Below the pieces are notes generated by a model that saw only the letters and a program-made list of their open reading frames with translations, was not told the DNA's origin and searched no databases. A program made the translations under genes and the position numbers. A stretch of 64,000 bases of DNA from UBA6168 sp964643005 (lineage in GTDB: Bacteria; Bacteroidota; Bacteroidia; Chitinophagales; Saprospiraceae). Where the stretch lies: NCBI GenBank assembly GCA_964643005.1, contig CAZXQI010000002.1, forward strand, positions 10,679-74,678, written 5' to 3'. This document shows positions 1-8,998 of this stretch, in pieces. How positions within the stretch are numbered: the stretch's first letter is position 1; every line of letters begins with the position of its first letter.

Positions 1-1095
1 CTGCTTCTCGCGAATGCGTTCCCGCGCTTCCCTACGTCTTTTCTGGTGTATCTTTTTTCCAGATCCTGACAGGGCAATCATGGTCTTGCGAATGTTTTTC
101 TCTGTCTCTTTATCGGAGATATCCGGAGTAGCGGCCTCGCCTTTTTTGTGCTTCTTGCCGTTCCTGGCGTCTGTCTTAGGCGTATTTGTAGCTACGACTG
201 TTTTGCGTTTGCGTTTGTGCTTTTTCCTATCAACGCTTTCATCGGACGAAGCGACGGGTCTATCCTGACGCGATCCTTCATGCGCAGCGTTGGCTTTTCC
301 TCTTCCTGCTTTTTCCCTTTCGCTCTTCTTCTTTTTGGAAGATTTCTCTGCCTCCTTTTGCTTTTCAATATTTATCTTACCAAGTATTTTAAGCCCCCGC
401 AGTTCAGGCGTTTCTATGCGTACCAATTCATTACCGGCTACCTCTTCGCTATCATGGCTTTCCTCTGAGGGTTCCTGAGCGGAAGAAGGCTCCTCTGCTT
501 TTTGCGCTTTATCAGTAATCTGATGAGCTGAATCATCAGAAATTTCAATGGTCTCCTGGTCTGGCTCTGTAGCCTTCGGTTCTTCTGCTTTCTCGACAAT
601 CTCTTTAGCCACCTTCTTCTTTTCCTTTACGGGCATTCCCTTTTCATCCAGCTCTATTTTCCCTTTAATCGTCAGCCCGCTCAAGACTTTAGGCCTTTCT
701 TCAGGTACGACAAGTTCCTCGGTTACTTGTTCCTCGACTGGTGGGGCGGGTAATTCCTCTTTAGTTTTAGCTGTGACCGTTTTTTGCAGCAGATTATCCT
801 TATTAAGGGGAGGCAAATTAGAAGGAGGAGGGAATAATGTCGTAGTAGTTTCCTCCTTTTTAAGAAGAGGTTCTTTTTTAAGAAGGGGAGTGCGCACACC
901 TATGGTCAACTGATCCGCTTTTTCCTTGACAGCCATATCTTTCTGGAACTCTTTAAGCAAAAGGGTCTCCATCTCCTCCGTTACCTTGGAGGTAGGCTTA
1001 TTATCAATTTGAAAACCTTTCCCATTGAGGAATTCCACAATGGTAGAAGTACCAACATTTAATTCTTGCGCTACTTTAACTAAGCGTTTCTCCAT
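1..1095 (-). CDS. infB: Translation initiation factor IF-2, N-terminal part (cut by window edge)
   Basis: Frame open from an ATG at 1095 (minus strand) to the left edge, 365 codons, no stop. It starts MEKRLVKVAQELNVGTSTIV, which matches the IF2_N helical domain. A long linker follows that is rich in Lys, Glu, Ser and Pro, with repeats such as LLKKEP/LLKKEE, and the visible part ends in an Arg/Lys/Glu-rich helix. The long charged N-terminal extension is typical of Bacteroidota IF-2; the GTPase domain lies outside the window. IF-2 positions initiator tRNA on the 30S subunit. It is the third gene of rimP-nusA-infB, 105 nt after nusA. Identity comes from the IF2_N start plus the conserved gene order. 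Confidence 0.93.
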   Translation of the reverse strand, partial: MEKRLVKVAQELNVGTSTIVEFLNGKGFQIDNKPTSKVTEEMETLLLKEFQKDMAVKEKADQLTIGVRTPLLKKEPLLKKEETTTTLFPPPSNLPPLNKDNLLQKTVTAKTKEELPAPPVEEQVTEELVVPEERPKVLSGLTIKGKIELDEKGMPVKEKKKVAKEIVEKAEEPKATEPDQETIEISDDSAHQITDKAQKAEEPSSAQEPSEESHDSEEVAGNELVRIETPELRGLKILGKINIEKQKEAEKSSKKKKSEREKAGRGKANAAHEGSRQDRPVASSDESVDRKKHKRKRKTVVATNTPKTDARNGKKHKKGEAATPDISDKETEKNIRKTMIALSGSGKKIHQKRRREARERIREKQ

Positions 1096-1200
1096 TCAGT
1101 TGTTAATAATATATTGAATAAGGCGCCTGGTCAAAAAAATAATCAGGCTCAGTTAATCTGTTACTATATTAGCCCTCCCGCGGCTGTCTTACATTCGGCG

Positions 1201-2439
1201 CTATTCTTCAAATTCGGACGCCAAAATCTGGAGCAATTCATCCACCGTTTCTTCCTCGAGTTCTGTACGCCTCAGCAATTCCTCTCTGCTCAATTCCAGT
1301 ACGCTGCGAGCTGTGTCGCAACCGATTCTTTTAAGTTCATCAATAATCCAGGGTTCGATTTCATCGCTAAATTCATCCAAATCTACGTCGTCAATTTCAT
1401 GTTCATCGGTATTGCGATAAACATCGATTTCATAGCCGGTAAGCCTGCTGGCCAATTTAATATTGGTGCCTCCCTTACCGATAGCCAAAGACACCTGATC
1501 AGGCTCTAAGTAAACCGAGGCTCTCTTGTTTTCCTGATCCAGTTCAATAGTCGAAACTTTTGCGGGCGTCAAAGCCCGTTGGATAAACAGGCTGTCGTTC
1601 GTCGTGAAATTAATAATGTCAATGTTTTCATTGCGCAACTCCCGAACGATACCGTGAATACGGGAGCCTTTCATACCCACGCAGGCGCCGACCGGATCCA
1701 CTCGATCGTCATAAGACTCAACTGCGACTTTAGCGCGTTCGCCGGGCAAGCGAACCATCCGCTTGATGGCGATTATTCCATCTTCAATTTCAGGAACCTC
1801 CTGTTCAAGCAGCTTTTCAAGGAAACCGTTGTCTGTACGAGAGACAATGACTACTGGGGAATTGTTTTTCATTTCCACCTGTTTGATGACTCCTCGCACC
1901 ATATCTCCTTTGCGGAAATAGTCGCTTTTAATCGTTTCTCCTTTAGGTAGCAATAATTCGTGGCCGGTCGTATCGTCAACAATCAGGAACTCCTTCTTGA
2001 TAATCTGACTTACTTCGCCGACTACGAGGTCGCCCACCCGCTCTATGTACTTGCGATAAATATCGTCCTTTTCCAGCTCCATAATTCTGGAGATCAGCGT
2101 TTGGCGCGCAGCCTGAATAGCCCGACGTCCAAAATCTTCCAGAAATAGCTGTTCATAACATTCCTCGCCTATTGCGTAGCTCTCGTCAATAGACAAGGCC
2201 TCTGAAATGGAGACCTGGCTGCGATCATCCGTTACTTCTCCATCGGGCACAATCTGACGCACTCTCCAAAGTTCAAGGTCGCCCTGTTGCGGGTTTACAA
2301 TGACATTGAAGTTTTCGTCTGAGCCAAATTTCTTTTTAATAAGTGTGCGAAAAACATCCTCCAGCACCCTGACCATGGTAGGGCGGTCGATGTTCTTACT
2401 GGTTTTAAAATCGGAAAAAGTATCTACTATATTTATCAT
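1201..2439 (-). CDS. nusA: Transcription termination/antitermination factor NusA
   Basis: 412 aa. The order of domains is an N-terminal RNA-polymerase-binding domain (about 1-125), S1 (about 135-200, with GDLVVGEVSQI), then KH1 and KH2, with GACVGMKGSRI in KH1 and SLAIGKGGTNIKLA in KH2. A short acidic tail carries one helix-hairpin-helix-like repeat (about 360-412). NusA binds RNA polymerase and nascent RNA and modulates pausing and intrinsic termination. It lies between rimP and infB. The 71-nt rimP-nusA gap holds a perfect 13-bp hairpin, and a second hairpin lies in the operon leader; NusA acts at such structures, so feedback control is possible but unproven. Confidence 0.98.
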   Translation of the reverse strand: MINIVDTFSDFKTSKNIDRPTMVRVLEDVFRTLIKKKFGSDENFNVIVNPQQGDLELWRVRQIVPDGEVTDDRSQVSISEALSIDESYAIGEECYEQLFLEDFGRRAIQAARQTLISRIMELEKDDIYRKYIERVGDLVVGEVSQIIKKEFLIVDDTTGHELLLPKGETIKSDYFRKGDMVRGVIKQVEMKNNSPVVIVSRTDNGFLEKLLEQEVPEIEDGIIAIKRMVRLPGERAKVAVESYDDRVDPVGACVGMKGSRIHGIVRELRNENIDIINFTTNDSLFIQRALTPAKVSTIELDQENKRASVYLEPDQVSLAIGKGGTNIKLASRLTGYEIDVYRNTDEHEIDDVDLDEFSDEIEPWIIDELKRIGCDTARSVLELSREELLRRTELEEETVDELLQILASEFEE

Positions 2440-2469
2440 CGCTCAAATGATGATTTGTAAAGAAATTGA

Positions 2470-2504
2470 ATAACAAATTGAGCATCCGATTCTCAATTTG
2501 TTAT
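2470..2504 (-). promoter_or_regulatory. Perfect 13-bp hairpin between rimP and nusA
   Basis: Arms 2470-2482 and 2492-2504 are exact reverse complements around a 9-nt loop. The hairpin begins 6 nt after the rimP stop and is followed on the transcribed (minus) strand by an A/T-rich stretch without a pure U tract. It could be a weak intrinsic terminator or pause site, an mRNA processing signal, or a stabiliser of the rimP end. The role is inference; the inverted repeat is seen directly. Confidence 0.75.
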
Positions 2505-2510
2505 CCCATT

Positions 2511-2996
2511 TTAAAATCTTATGATAATCACTGCTTTTTTGATAAGGTCGAACGGCAATTCTGTCTGAACTAAAACCCTCTTCTTCTTCTTTCCTTCTAT
2601 CTGGACAAGCTTCTCTTCCAGTACAATAGATGAATCGCCGACTGATTTTAAGGCGCCCGTTTTAATGTTTCCGTCAGAGAGTGTGATTTCTAAATCCCGG
2701 CCGATATTTTTTAAATACTGGCGTTTAAATTTGAGTGGGCGGCTTAGGCCTGGCGATGAAATTTCGAGGACGTAATTTTCACTCAGCCATCCTTGTTCTT
2801 CAATGTGAGATTCGAGGTAGCGACTTAGCTGCTGGCATTTCTTCAAAGTCATTCCACTGTCGCAGTCAACAAAAACTTCCAACTTATTATTAGGGAGAAG
2901 ATTTAACTCAACAAGAAAGCAATCCCTAAAGTTTTCCTCCTGAAATTTTGTAGCAAGCAGCCCGTTAATTTTTTCTTCGATGAAAAATGTATCCAC
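2511..2996 (-). CDS. rimP: Ribosome maturation factor RimP
   Basis: 161 aa, normal family length. The N-terminal half is the alpha/beta RimP domain, with FVDCDSGMTLKKCQQLSR and the family signature YVLEISSPGLSRPLK near residues 70-90. The C-terminal half is an SH3-like barrel. RimP assists 30S subunit maturation. First gene of rimP-nusA-infB. The start is GTG at 2996; no in-frame ATG lies upstream, and the GTG falls 14 nt after the leader hairpin and about 60 nt after the predicted transcription start. Confidence 0.96.
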   Translation of the reverse strand: MDTFFIEEKINGLLATKFQEENFRDCFLVELNLLPNNKLEVFVDCDSGMTLKKCQQLSRYLESHIEEQGWLSENYVLEISSPGLSRPLKFKRQYLKNIGRDLEITLSDGNIKTGALKSVGDSSIVLEEKLVQIEGKKKKRVLVQTELPFDLIKKAVIIIRF

Positions 2997-3010
2997 AGAT
3001 TTACAAAGTA

Positions 3011-3037
3011 AAAGAGGGAACTTTTTGTTCCCTCTTT
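3011..3037 (-). promoter_or_regulatory. Terminator-like hairpin in the rimP-nusA-infB leader
   Basis: Perfect 11-bp stem (3011-3021 with 3027-3037) around a 5-nt A loop, followed on the minus strand by four T and then a T-rich stretch. It lies downstream of the predicted promoter (3060-3090) and 14 nt before the rimP GTG, so it is inside the operon's 5' untranslated region. It may be an attenuator or a translational roadblock. It may also terminate transcripts from the gene at 3154-3738. Confidence 0.75.
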
Positions 3038-3059
3038 GGCTCTTTTATTTAGCCGGGCG

Positions 3060-3090
3060 CAAAGGTAAATACTTTTGGCTGAATTGCAAA
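3060..3090 (-). promoter_or_regulatory. Bacteroidota-type promoter of rimP-nusA-infB
   Basis: On the minus strand there is TTTG (3087-3090), exactly 19 nt, then TACCTTTG (3060-3067). This is a full match to the Bacteroidota sigma-ABfr consensus TTTG-N19-TAnnTTTG. The expected start point near 3053 gives a leader of about 57 nt that contains the hairpin at 3011-3037. Confidence 0.75.
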
Positions 3091-3153
3091 AATGAAGTAA
3101 TCAAAAGGGTTTTCGCTTTTTTTGGCTTCCTGCTTTGGCTTTTGCGGCAACTA

Positions 3154-3738
3154 TCAGGGTCTGTTTTCCTGCGCCTGTTTTAACAATCTCTCTTCTACAC
3201 ATTTGACCGCATTTTGCAATGCAATTTGTTGCTTCTCTTCAAGGTCTATGGTTCGCTTGTAATCGTTATAGTTAATCCTAATCTTTTCAACTCTTTCGTT
3301 TTTCATTCTGTGGAAAATTTCAAGAGGGATTACGCAGGTGTGCATGTACTTCCACATCAACAGGGATTTGTCAAATTCACCTTCATCAGGTACGTTGAGC
3401 AATTTGACTATCGTGCCATCCGTGAATTTCAGCCAGACATCGTAGCCAGGCTGAATCATATAAAACTTATACTCCACCACGCCCAAGGTCAGAAAGAAAG
3501 AGCGAATATTCTTCTCATTACTAAAGCTGAAAATGGCTTTTGCCTCTTCCACGGAGGCTTTCCCTCCTATATTGGACGCTACATTGCCGGAAGCCATCAA
3601 GTACCCCAGTACGACCGGGGATGTAGCGATTACTCTGGTAGAGTCAAAATCGTCCGTCTTATCAAGCGCAATTTTGCATTGCGGCCAGGCAAATAAAGGG
3701 AAGAGCAATAGCAATAAGGCAGAAAGCAATAATCTCAT
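3154..3738 (-). CDS. Exported protein of unknown function
   Basis: 194 aa. A clear Sec signal peptide occupies residues 1-20 (MRLLLSALLLLLFPLFAWPQ). The mature part contains VVLGYLMASGNVAS, a basic/acidic middle and a C-terminal helix rich in Glu, Lys and Gln with a Cys (VKCVEERLL). I do not recognise the family. The size and leader suggest a periplasmic or outer-membrane-associated protein. It lies 54 nt after acylphosphatase on the same strand and is followed by the rimP promoter, so it may end a small transcription unit. Confidence 0.75.
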   Translation of the reverse strand: MRLLLSALLLLLFPLFAWPQCKIALDKTDDFDSTRVIATSPVVLGYLMASGNVASNIGGKASVEEAKAIFSFSNEKNIRSFFLTLGVVEYKFYMIQPGYDVWLKFTDGTIVKLLNVPDEGEFDKSLLMWKYMHTCVIPLEIFHRMKNERVEKIRINYNDYKRTIDLEEKQQIALQNAVKCVEERLLKQAQENRP

Positions 3739-3792
3739 TTTCTCATGATTTGTTTCTTAAAAGGCAAAAATGGGGAAAATGTTCGCCTATTG

Positions 3793-4065
3793 TCATCGTT
3801 GCACCTCGAATTGTGTAAAGCCCGATAGCGCTCCTTCCCGAACTTCAACATGCTCCACTCGAGCCAATTCAGGTCCTTCCCGGCACCATTTTACAAAAGC
3901 TTGCAGGCTCTCGGGCGTTCCTTCCGCTTCAGCATAGACGCTGCCGTCAGGTCTGTTTTTTACAAAGCCTCTTAGATTCAGTTCGATCGCTTTTTGGCGC
4001 GTCGAGGCTCTGAACCAGACTCCCTGTACTTCGCCTGTGATGGCGATTTTGAAATGCTTATCCAA
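3793..4065 (-). CDS. acyP: Acylphosphatase
   Basis: 90 aa, full length for the family. The phosphate-binding loop GEVQGVWFRAST includes the catalytic Arg19, and the catalytic Asn37 lies in FVKNRPDGSV. The single-domain ferredoxin-like enzyme hydrolyses the carboxyl-phosphate bond of acylphosphates in the cytoplasm. It sits between the desaturase gene (45 nt upstream) and the exported unknown protein. Confidence 0.95.
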   Translation of the reverse strand: MDKHFKIAITGEVQGVWFRASTRQKAIELNLRGFVKNRPDGSVYAEAEGTPESLQAFVKWCREGPELARVEHVEVREGALSGFTQFEVQR

Positions 4066-4110
4066 TCCACTTTTTTTAAAACTAATGCCTGACCGCGCGC
4101 CATCAGTTCT

Positions 4111-5154
4111 CTAAAAATTGGCAAGCGTCTCTTCTTTTTTGCGGAACTCCCGAAAGGTAATCATCTTCTGATCCTGTTCGTCCCACAATTTATGGCGCAT
4201 GAAAGAAAGGCTTTCTAAGAAAGTAATGCGAGTGACGTATTTATTAATGATGTCGTTTTCCTTAAAGCAACTTATCAGGAAATAGTTGGGTATCCCAGGT
4301 TGAAGGTGGTGGATATGGTGGTAGCCGATATTGCCGGTAAGCCAGTGGAAGAGTTTCGGCAGATCGTAAAAAGTGCTTCCTTTAATCGCAGCCATCAGGT
4401 AGTCCCAATTGGATTTCCAGGTTTTGTAGGTGTATTCGTGCTGATGCTGAATATAGAAAAACCAAACCGCAATGATGGCAAAAAAGACGATCACGGGGAC
4501 GTGAACCAAAAGGAAGGTCTTGACGCCTAATAGGAAGACCAATCCAACAAAGACTGCCAGAATAGCCAGGTTGTTCCACAGCAGCGACCAATATACTTTT
4601 TTCCAGCCTTTCATTTGCACTAAGGGCAGGCGATTGTTTACGGCCAGGTAGTAGATTGGACCAATAACGAAGATGACCAAAGGCATCCTAAAGAGTTGAT
4701 AGCGCAGTCGCCCAAATTTTGAAAGCTCTCTGTACTCGTCCGTTGTCAGCGTGTCAATATCTCCAATGTCTCTTGTCTCAAGCTGCCCGCAATGGCCGTG
4801 ATGAAAATCGTGAACTCTGGCCCAATAAGAAAAAGGTATCGTTGTAAAGAGGCTACAGGCATATCCCACCGCCTTATTCCCAAATTTTGAATTGAGAAAA
4901 GATTTGTGGCCGCAATCGTGCTGGATAATAAAAATTCGCACTAAGAAAAAGGCATTCACAAAACCAAGAATCAGCGTTAGCCAATAGCCTACTTTTAAGC
5001 TATACAACATGGCTATCCAAAGTGCGATAAAGGGAAGAAAGGAATTGAGAATTTGAACAACAGCCCTTTTTGTATCTGACTTGGTGTATTTGCGTAGCAT
5101 ATCCGGCCAGTCGGCCAGGGAGGTTCTAATTTCCGCTTCTGAGTAATGAGACAT
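4111..5154 (-). CDS. Membrane fatty-acid desaturase
   Basis: 347 aa from the ATG at 5154; a TTG two codons further upstream is possible but less likely. The three histidine boxes of the membrane di-iron desaturase family are present in order: HDCGH near residue 88, HDFHHGH near 123, and HHIHH near 280. Each is separated by paired hydrophobic segments. It introduces double bonds into membrane acyl chains (delta-9 or delta-12 type cannot be told apart here). Two matches to the TAnnTTTG box on the minus strand (5191-5198 and 5205-5212) lie 37-58 nt upstream. Confidence 0.9.
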   Translation of the reverse strand: MSHYSEAEIRTSLADWPDMLRKYTKSDTKRAVVQILNSFLPFIALWIAMLYSLKVGYWLTLILGFVNAFFLVRIFIIQHDCGHKSFLNSKFGNKAVGYACSLFTTIPFSYWARVHDFHHGHCGQLETRDIGDIDTLTTDEYRELSKFGRLRYQLFRMPLVIFVIGPIYYLAVNNRLPLVQMKGWKKVYWSLLWNNLAILAVFVGLVFLLGVKTFLLVHVPVIVFFAIIAVWFFYIQHQHEYTYKTWKSNWDYLMAAIKGSTFYDLPKLFHWLTGNIGYHHIHHLQPGIPNYFLISCFKENDIINKYVTRITFLESLSFMRHKLWDEQDQKMITFREFRKKEETLANF

Positions 5155-5340
5155 TTTCAAAAATTTTAAATCAGTAGATAACTATCGGGACAAACTTAGC
5201 TTAGCAAAACTACTTCCCGACCATTATTCTAACTGAATGTAGAAAAAAGTCTCCTAACTGTTATTAATTATAGACAGTTAGCTCTCTTTCGCCCAGAAAG
5301 AAAACGACAGAATCTTCTCTTCCTGGATTGGGAGCAGGTG

Positions 5341-5361
5341 GAAAAGCGCCCCCCGAGGCGC
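5341..5361 (-). terminator. Likely intrinsic terminator of secA
   Basis: On the minus strand a GCGCC/GGCGC stem with a short G-rich loop is followed by TTTTC, starting about 40 nt after the secA stop. The stem is short but GC-only. Confidence 0.5.
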
Positions 5362-5399
5362 CTCAGTTTAATGCATTAAAGCTTCGCCTTTACTTTAGG

Positions 5400-8300
5400 T
5401 CAGGCCCGCCCGTGGCAATGTTTGTATTTCTTGCCGCTTCCACAGGGGCAGAGGTCATTCCTTCCAACCTTTGGCTCCTGTCGGCGCACCGTCTCCTGTT
5501 TTGGACCCTGGGAGACTCCTTCGGCGGCAGCCCGCGCAGCGGCGGCTTCAGCAGGTTCCTCGCCAGGGCGGCTGGCGCGCATACGACTCAGGTCAGTTTT
5601 TTGCGGCTCGCGCGCCTGCTGCACCTGTTTGTTTTCCGGCAGGGCTAGCGTTCCTGTAGATAGGTAAGTCGTCACCTCCTCGTTGATTTGATAAATTAAG
5701 TCTTCAAATAATTTGTAGGCCTCCATTTTATAAATCACCAAGGGGTCTTTTTGCTCAAAACTGGCAGATTGTACGGACTCTTTTAATTCGTCCATGGAGC
5801 GAAGGTGCTCTTTCCATCTTTCATCCAGGATAGCCAGGGTAATGGCCTTCTCGATGTCCCGCATGATGGATTTACCCTTTGATTTAACTGCTCCTTCCAG
5901 TTCGGCAGCGATGGGTAGTATTCTGTTTCTTCCATCGGTGTAAGGTATGGCTATCCGCCTGTAGCGCTGGCCTTCCCGCTCGTAAACCTGCTGGATGGTG
6001 GGCAACAACATCTGAATCAGGTGCTGCTCTTTTCTGCGGTAGAAATCAAAAAATTGATTTTGGAAAGCTTCAACGACTTCATCTTCCCTGCCCTCCTGAA
6101 ATTCAGCCTGGCCTACTTCCGGAACGATCCCCAGTTCGCCCGTAGAATCTCTGCGAAAAGATTCGTAGTCGTTATTGACTTTGTGCATGCTCACAAGGCT
6201 CTCGGTCATTCCCCGGAACATCATATCTAAGTCCACCTGAAGGCGTTCTCCGCTCAGGGCATTGTAGCGCTTCCGATAGATGGCTTCGCGCTGAATATTC
6301 ATTACGTCGTCGTATTCGAGCAGTCGCTTCCGTATTCCAAAGTTGTTCTCCTCAACTTTCTTCTGCGCCCGTTCGATAGACTTTGTCACCATAGAGTGTT
6401 GGATGACGTCGCCTTCTTTGTGGCCGGCGCGATCCATGAGGCCTGCAATCCGCTCGCTCTGGAAAAGGCGCATCAGGTTGTCTTCCAGGGAGACATAAAA
6501 CTGTGAGGAACCCGGATCGCCCTGACGACCGGCGCGGCCTCGCAACTGGCGATCCACCCGTCGGCTATCGTGGCGTTCAGTGCCTATGATGGCCAAACCT
6601 CCAACGATTTTTGCATCGGGCTGCAATTGGAAAGCCGGCCACAGCTCATGCGATTCGTCTAAAGTCAACTCCCGCTTTCCAGTCTGGTCGCGGATGGTGT
6701 AGCGATATCCTCCTTTGGCAGAGCCGTCTTTTTTTACCTCGACAACATCGAACAGGGTAGCGGGCGAGAGTTTAATGTCTGTACCCCGACCTGCCATGTT
6801 CGTGGCAATGGTGACATTTCCATTGCCGTTTTCGTCCTGCTGGCCGGCATGAGCCACGATGGTCGCCTCCCGTTGGTGCTGTTTGGCGTTCAGCACATCG
6901 TGCGTAATACCCCGCATTTGCAGCAGGCGGCTCAATTTTTCGGAAACATCCACTGAAGTGGTGCCGACGAGTACCGGGCGGCCTGCGCGACTCAATAAAG
7001 TAACCCTTTCAATAACGGCATTGTACTTTTCCCGGGCTGTCTTATAGACTTCATCTTCGTTGTCTTTCCGAATGACGGGAACATTGGTGGGAATCACGGA
7101 AACGTCCAATTTATAAATATCCCAAAGCTCCTTGGCCTCTGTTTCAGCCGTGCCAGTCATACCCGACAACTTGTGGTACATCCGGAAATAATTCTGCAAA
7201 GTGACGGTGGCGTACGTCTGAGTGGCTTCTCCCACTTTTACATTTTCTTTGGCTTCTAAGGCCTGGTGAAGTCCGTCGGAATAGCGCCGACCTTCCATCA
7301 TACGGCCGGTCTGCTCGTCCACTATTTTTACTTCTCCATTTATTACTATGTATTCCTCGTCTTTTTCAAATAAAGTATAAGCCTTCAACAACTGGTACAT
7401 GGCGTGAAGACGGCTGGATTTCACTGCAAAATCTTGCGATAATTTAATCCTGGCCTCTTCCTTCTGTTCCTTGCTAAGGGACTCGTCGTTGTCAATCTCC
7501 ACCATTTTGTCGGCGATGACCGGCATAATGAAAAAGCCCGGATCGTCCTTTCCGCGAGCCAGGTATTCCGCTCCGTTGTCGGTAAGTTCTACTCCACGGT
7601 TTTTTTCATCAATGGTGAACAGCAAAGGCTCGTCCACTAAGTGCATATTTTTTGAGTTCTCCTGCATGTAGAAGTTCTCAGCTTTTTGCAGAGAAACTTT
7701 CACTCCTTCTTCACTTAAAAACTTGATGAGTGGTCTGCTCTTCGGCAAAGCCCGATATGCTCGCAAAAGCGCTAGCCCAGCCTCGCCCTCGTCATGCCCG
7801 GTATAGCCTTCTCCAAAAAGTTTCTTGGCGTCGGCGAGGTAACGGCTCGCGAGCTTCTGCTGAGCGGCAAGGAGCTTTTCGACATCAGGTTTTAATGCCT
7901 TGTACTCCTGCTCTTCGCTACCCTCTCCGACGGGACCGGAAATGATAAGCGGCGTTCGCGCATCGTCAATCAAAACGGAGTCCACCTCGTCCACCATCGC
8001 AAAGTGGTGCTTACGTTGCACCATTTCATCCAGGGATCGCACCATATTATCTCGCAGGTAATCGAAGCCAAATTCGTTGTTGGTACCATAGGTGATATCG
8101 CAGAGGTAAGCCCTGCGCCGGGATTCGGAGTGAGGCCGGTGCTTGTCTATACAGTCAATAGTCAGCAGCAGGAACTCCATAATGGGGCCAATCCATTCGC
8201 TGTCGCGACGCGCCAGGTAGTCGTTGACCGTTACGACGTGTACGCCCTGACCGCTCAGCCCGTTGAGGTAAGCCGGCAATGTAGCCACTAAGGTCTTTCC

Positions 8301-8885
8301 CTCTCCGGTAGCCATCTCTGCAATCTTACCTTCGTGAAGCACCGAACCGCCAATCAACTGCACATCGTAGTGCAGCATGTTCCAGGTAATTTCTCCACCG
8401 GCGGCAACCCATTGGTTTTTCCAAATGGCATTTTCGCCTTCAATTCTGACATAACTCTTATCAGGGTTGGCGGCAAGGTCTCGGTCGTAATCTGTGGCGG
8501 TAACGGTAAGGGTAGAGTTTTCCTTAAAACGGCGGGCTGTTTCCTTTACGACGGCAAAAGCTTCCGGCATCAGCTCGTTAAGAGCTTCTTCTAAGTGCTT
8601 ATCGCGCTCCTTGCGCAGCTCGTCCACTTCCTTAAAAAGTTCTTCTTTCTGATGAATGTCTTCCGTCTCTTTGGCCTGCTCCTCGATCGAGCGAATATCC
8701 TCGTCAATTCCGGCCAGATGGTCTGCAATGCGCTGGCGAAATTCCGCAGTTTTATTGCGGAGTTGATCGTTGGTCAGCGCCTGAAGCTTTTCATATTCTT
8801 CCTCAACAGCGTCAATGATGGGGGAATATTTCTTAAAATCTCTTTCGCTTTTGGATTTAAAAATTCCGTTTAATATACCGAACAT
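5400..8885 (-). CDS. secA: Preprotein translocase ATPase SecA
   Basis: 1161 aa, longer than E. coli SecA (901 aa), as is usual in Bacteroidota, because of insertions in the motor and scaffold regions. Walker A MATGEGKT lies at residues 191-198 and the DEAD-like motif DEVDSVLIDDART near 300. The nucleotide-binding domain 2 signatures NMAGRGTDIKL and GRAGRQGDPGSS are present. The C-terminal SEC-C zinc motif is CPCGSGKKYKHCH. It drives Sec-dependent export of the many signal-peptide proteins in the window and of type IX substrates into the periplasm. It stands alone, between the desaturase and a divergent DUF5686 gene. Confidence 0.99.
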   Translation of the reverse strand: MFGILNGIFKSKSERDFKKYSPIIDAVEEEYEKLQALTNDQLRNKTAEFRQRIADHLAGIDEDIRSIEEQAKETEDIHQKEELFKEVDELRKERDKHLEEALNELMPEAFAVVKETARRFKENSTLTVTATDYDRDLAANPDKSYVRIEGENAIWKNQWVAAGGEITWNMLHYDVQLIGGSVLHEGKIAEMATGEGKTLVATLPAYLNGLSGQGVHVVTVNDYLARRDSEWIGPIMEFLLLTIDCIDKHRPHSESRRRAYLCDITYGTNNEFGFDYLRDNMVRSLDEMVQRKHHFAMVDEVDSVLIDDARTPLIISGPVGEGSEEQEYKALKPDVEKLLAAQQKLASRYLADAKKLFGEGYTGHDEGEAGLALLRAYRALPKSRPLIKFLSEEGVKVSLQKAENFYMQENSKNMHLVDEPLLFTIDEKNRGVELTDNGAEYLARGKDDPGFFIMPVIADKMVEIDNDESLSKEQKEEARIKLSQDFAVKSSRLHAMYQLLKAYTLFEKDEEYIVINGEVKIVDEQTGRMMEGRRYSDGLHQALEAKENVKVGEATQTYATVTLQNYFRMYHKLSGMTGTAETEAKELWDIYKLDVSVIPTNVPVIRKDNEDEVYKTAREKYNAVIERVTLLSRAGRPVLVGTTSVDVSEKLSRLLQMRGITHDVLNAKQHQREATIVAHAGQQDENGNGNVTIATNMAGRGTDIKLSPATLFDVVEVKKDGSAKGGYRYTIRDQTGKRELTLDESHELWPAFQLQPDAKIVGGLAIIGTERHDSRRVDRQLRGRAGRQGDPGSSQFYVSLEDNLMRLFQSERIAGLMDRAGHKEGDVIQHSMVTKSIERAQKKVEENNFGIRKRLLEYDDVMNIQREAIYRKRYNALSGERLQVDLDMMFRGMTESLVSMHKVNNDYESFRRDSTGELGIVPEVGQAEFQEGREDEVVEAFQNQFFDFYRRKEQHLIQMLLPTIQQVYEREGQRYRRIAIPYTDGRNRILPIAAELEGAVKSKGKSIMRDIEKAITLAILDERWKEHLRSMDELKESVQSASFEQKDPLVIYKMEAYKLFEDLIYQINEEVTTYLSTGTLALPENKQVQQAREPQKTDLSRMRASRPGEEPAEAAAARAAAEGVSQGPKQETVRRQEPKVGRNDLCPCGSGKKYKHCHGRA

Positions 8886-8990
8886 AGCGTTATAGTTTCA
8901 AATTATCAAGTTCCGGTATTAAATCTTAGGCGATAGCGCAAGTCAATACTGCCTTCCTAAAATCTCAAACCAGGAATCAAAAAAAGTGTG

Positions 8991-8998
8991 CAAAGATA
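8991..8998 (-). promoter_or_regulatory. Candidate -7 box for secA
   Basis: The minus strand reads TATCTTTG, an exact TAnnTTTG match, about 105 nt before the secA ATG. No good TTTG is present at the -33 spacing, so support is partial. Confidence 0.4.

Noticed and set aside
14..913. Several plus-strand reading frames opposite infB
   Set aside because: They are antisense to the open IF-2 frame, which has a clear IF2_N domain and operon context; the plus-strand peptides are Phe/Ser/Leu-rich mirror images of its Lys/Glu linker.
5328..8873. Plus-strand frames opposite secA
   Set aside because: Antisense shadows of a full-length, motif-complete secA.
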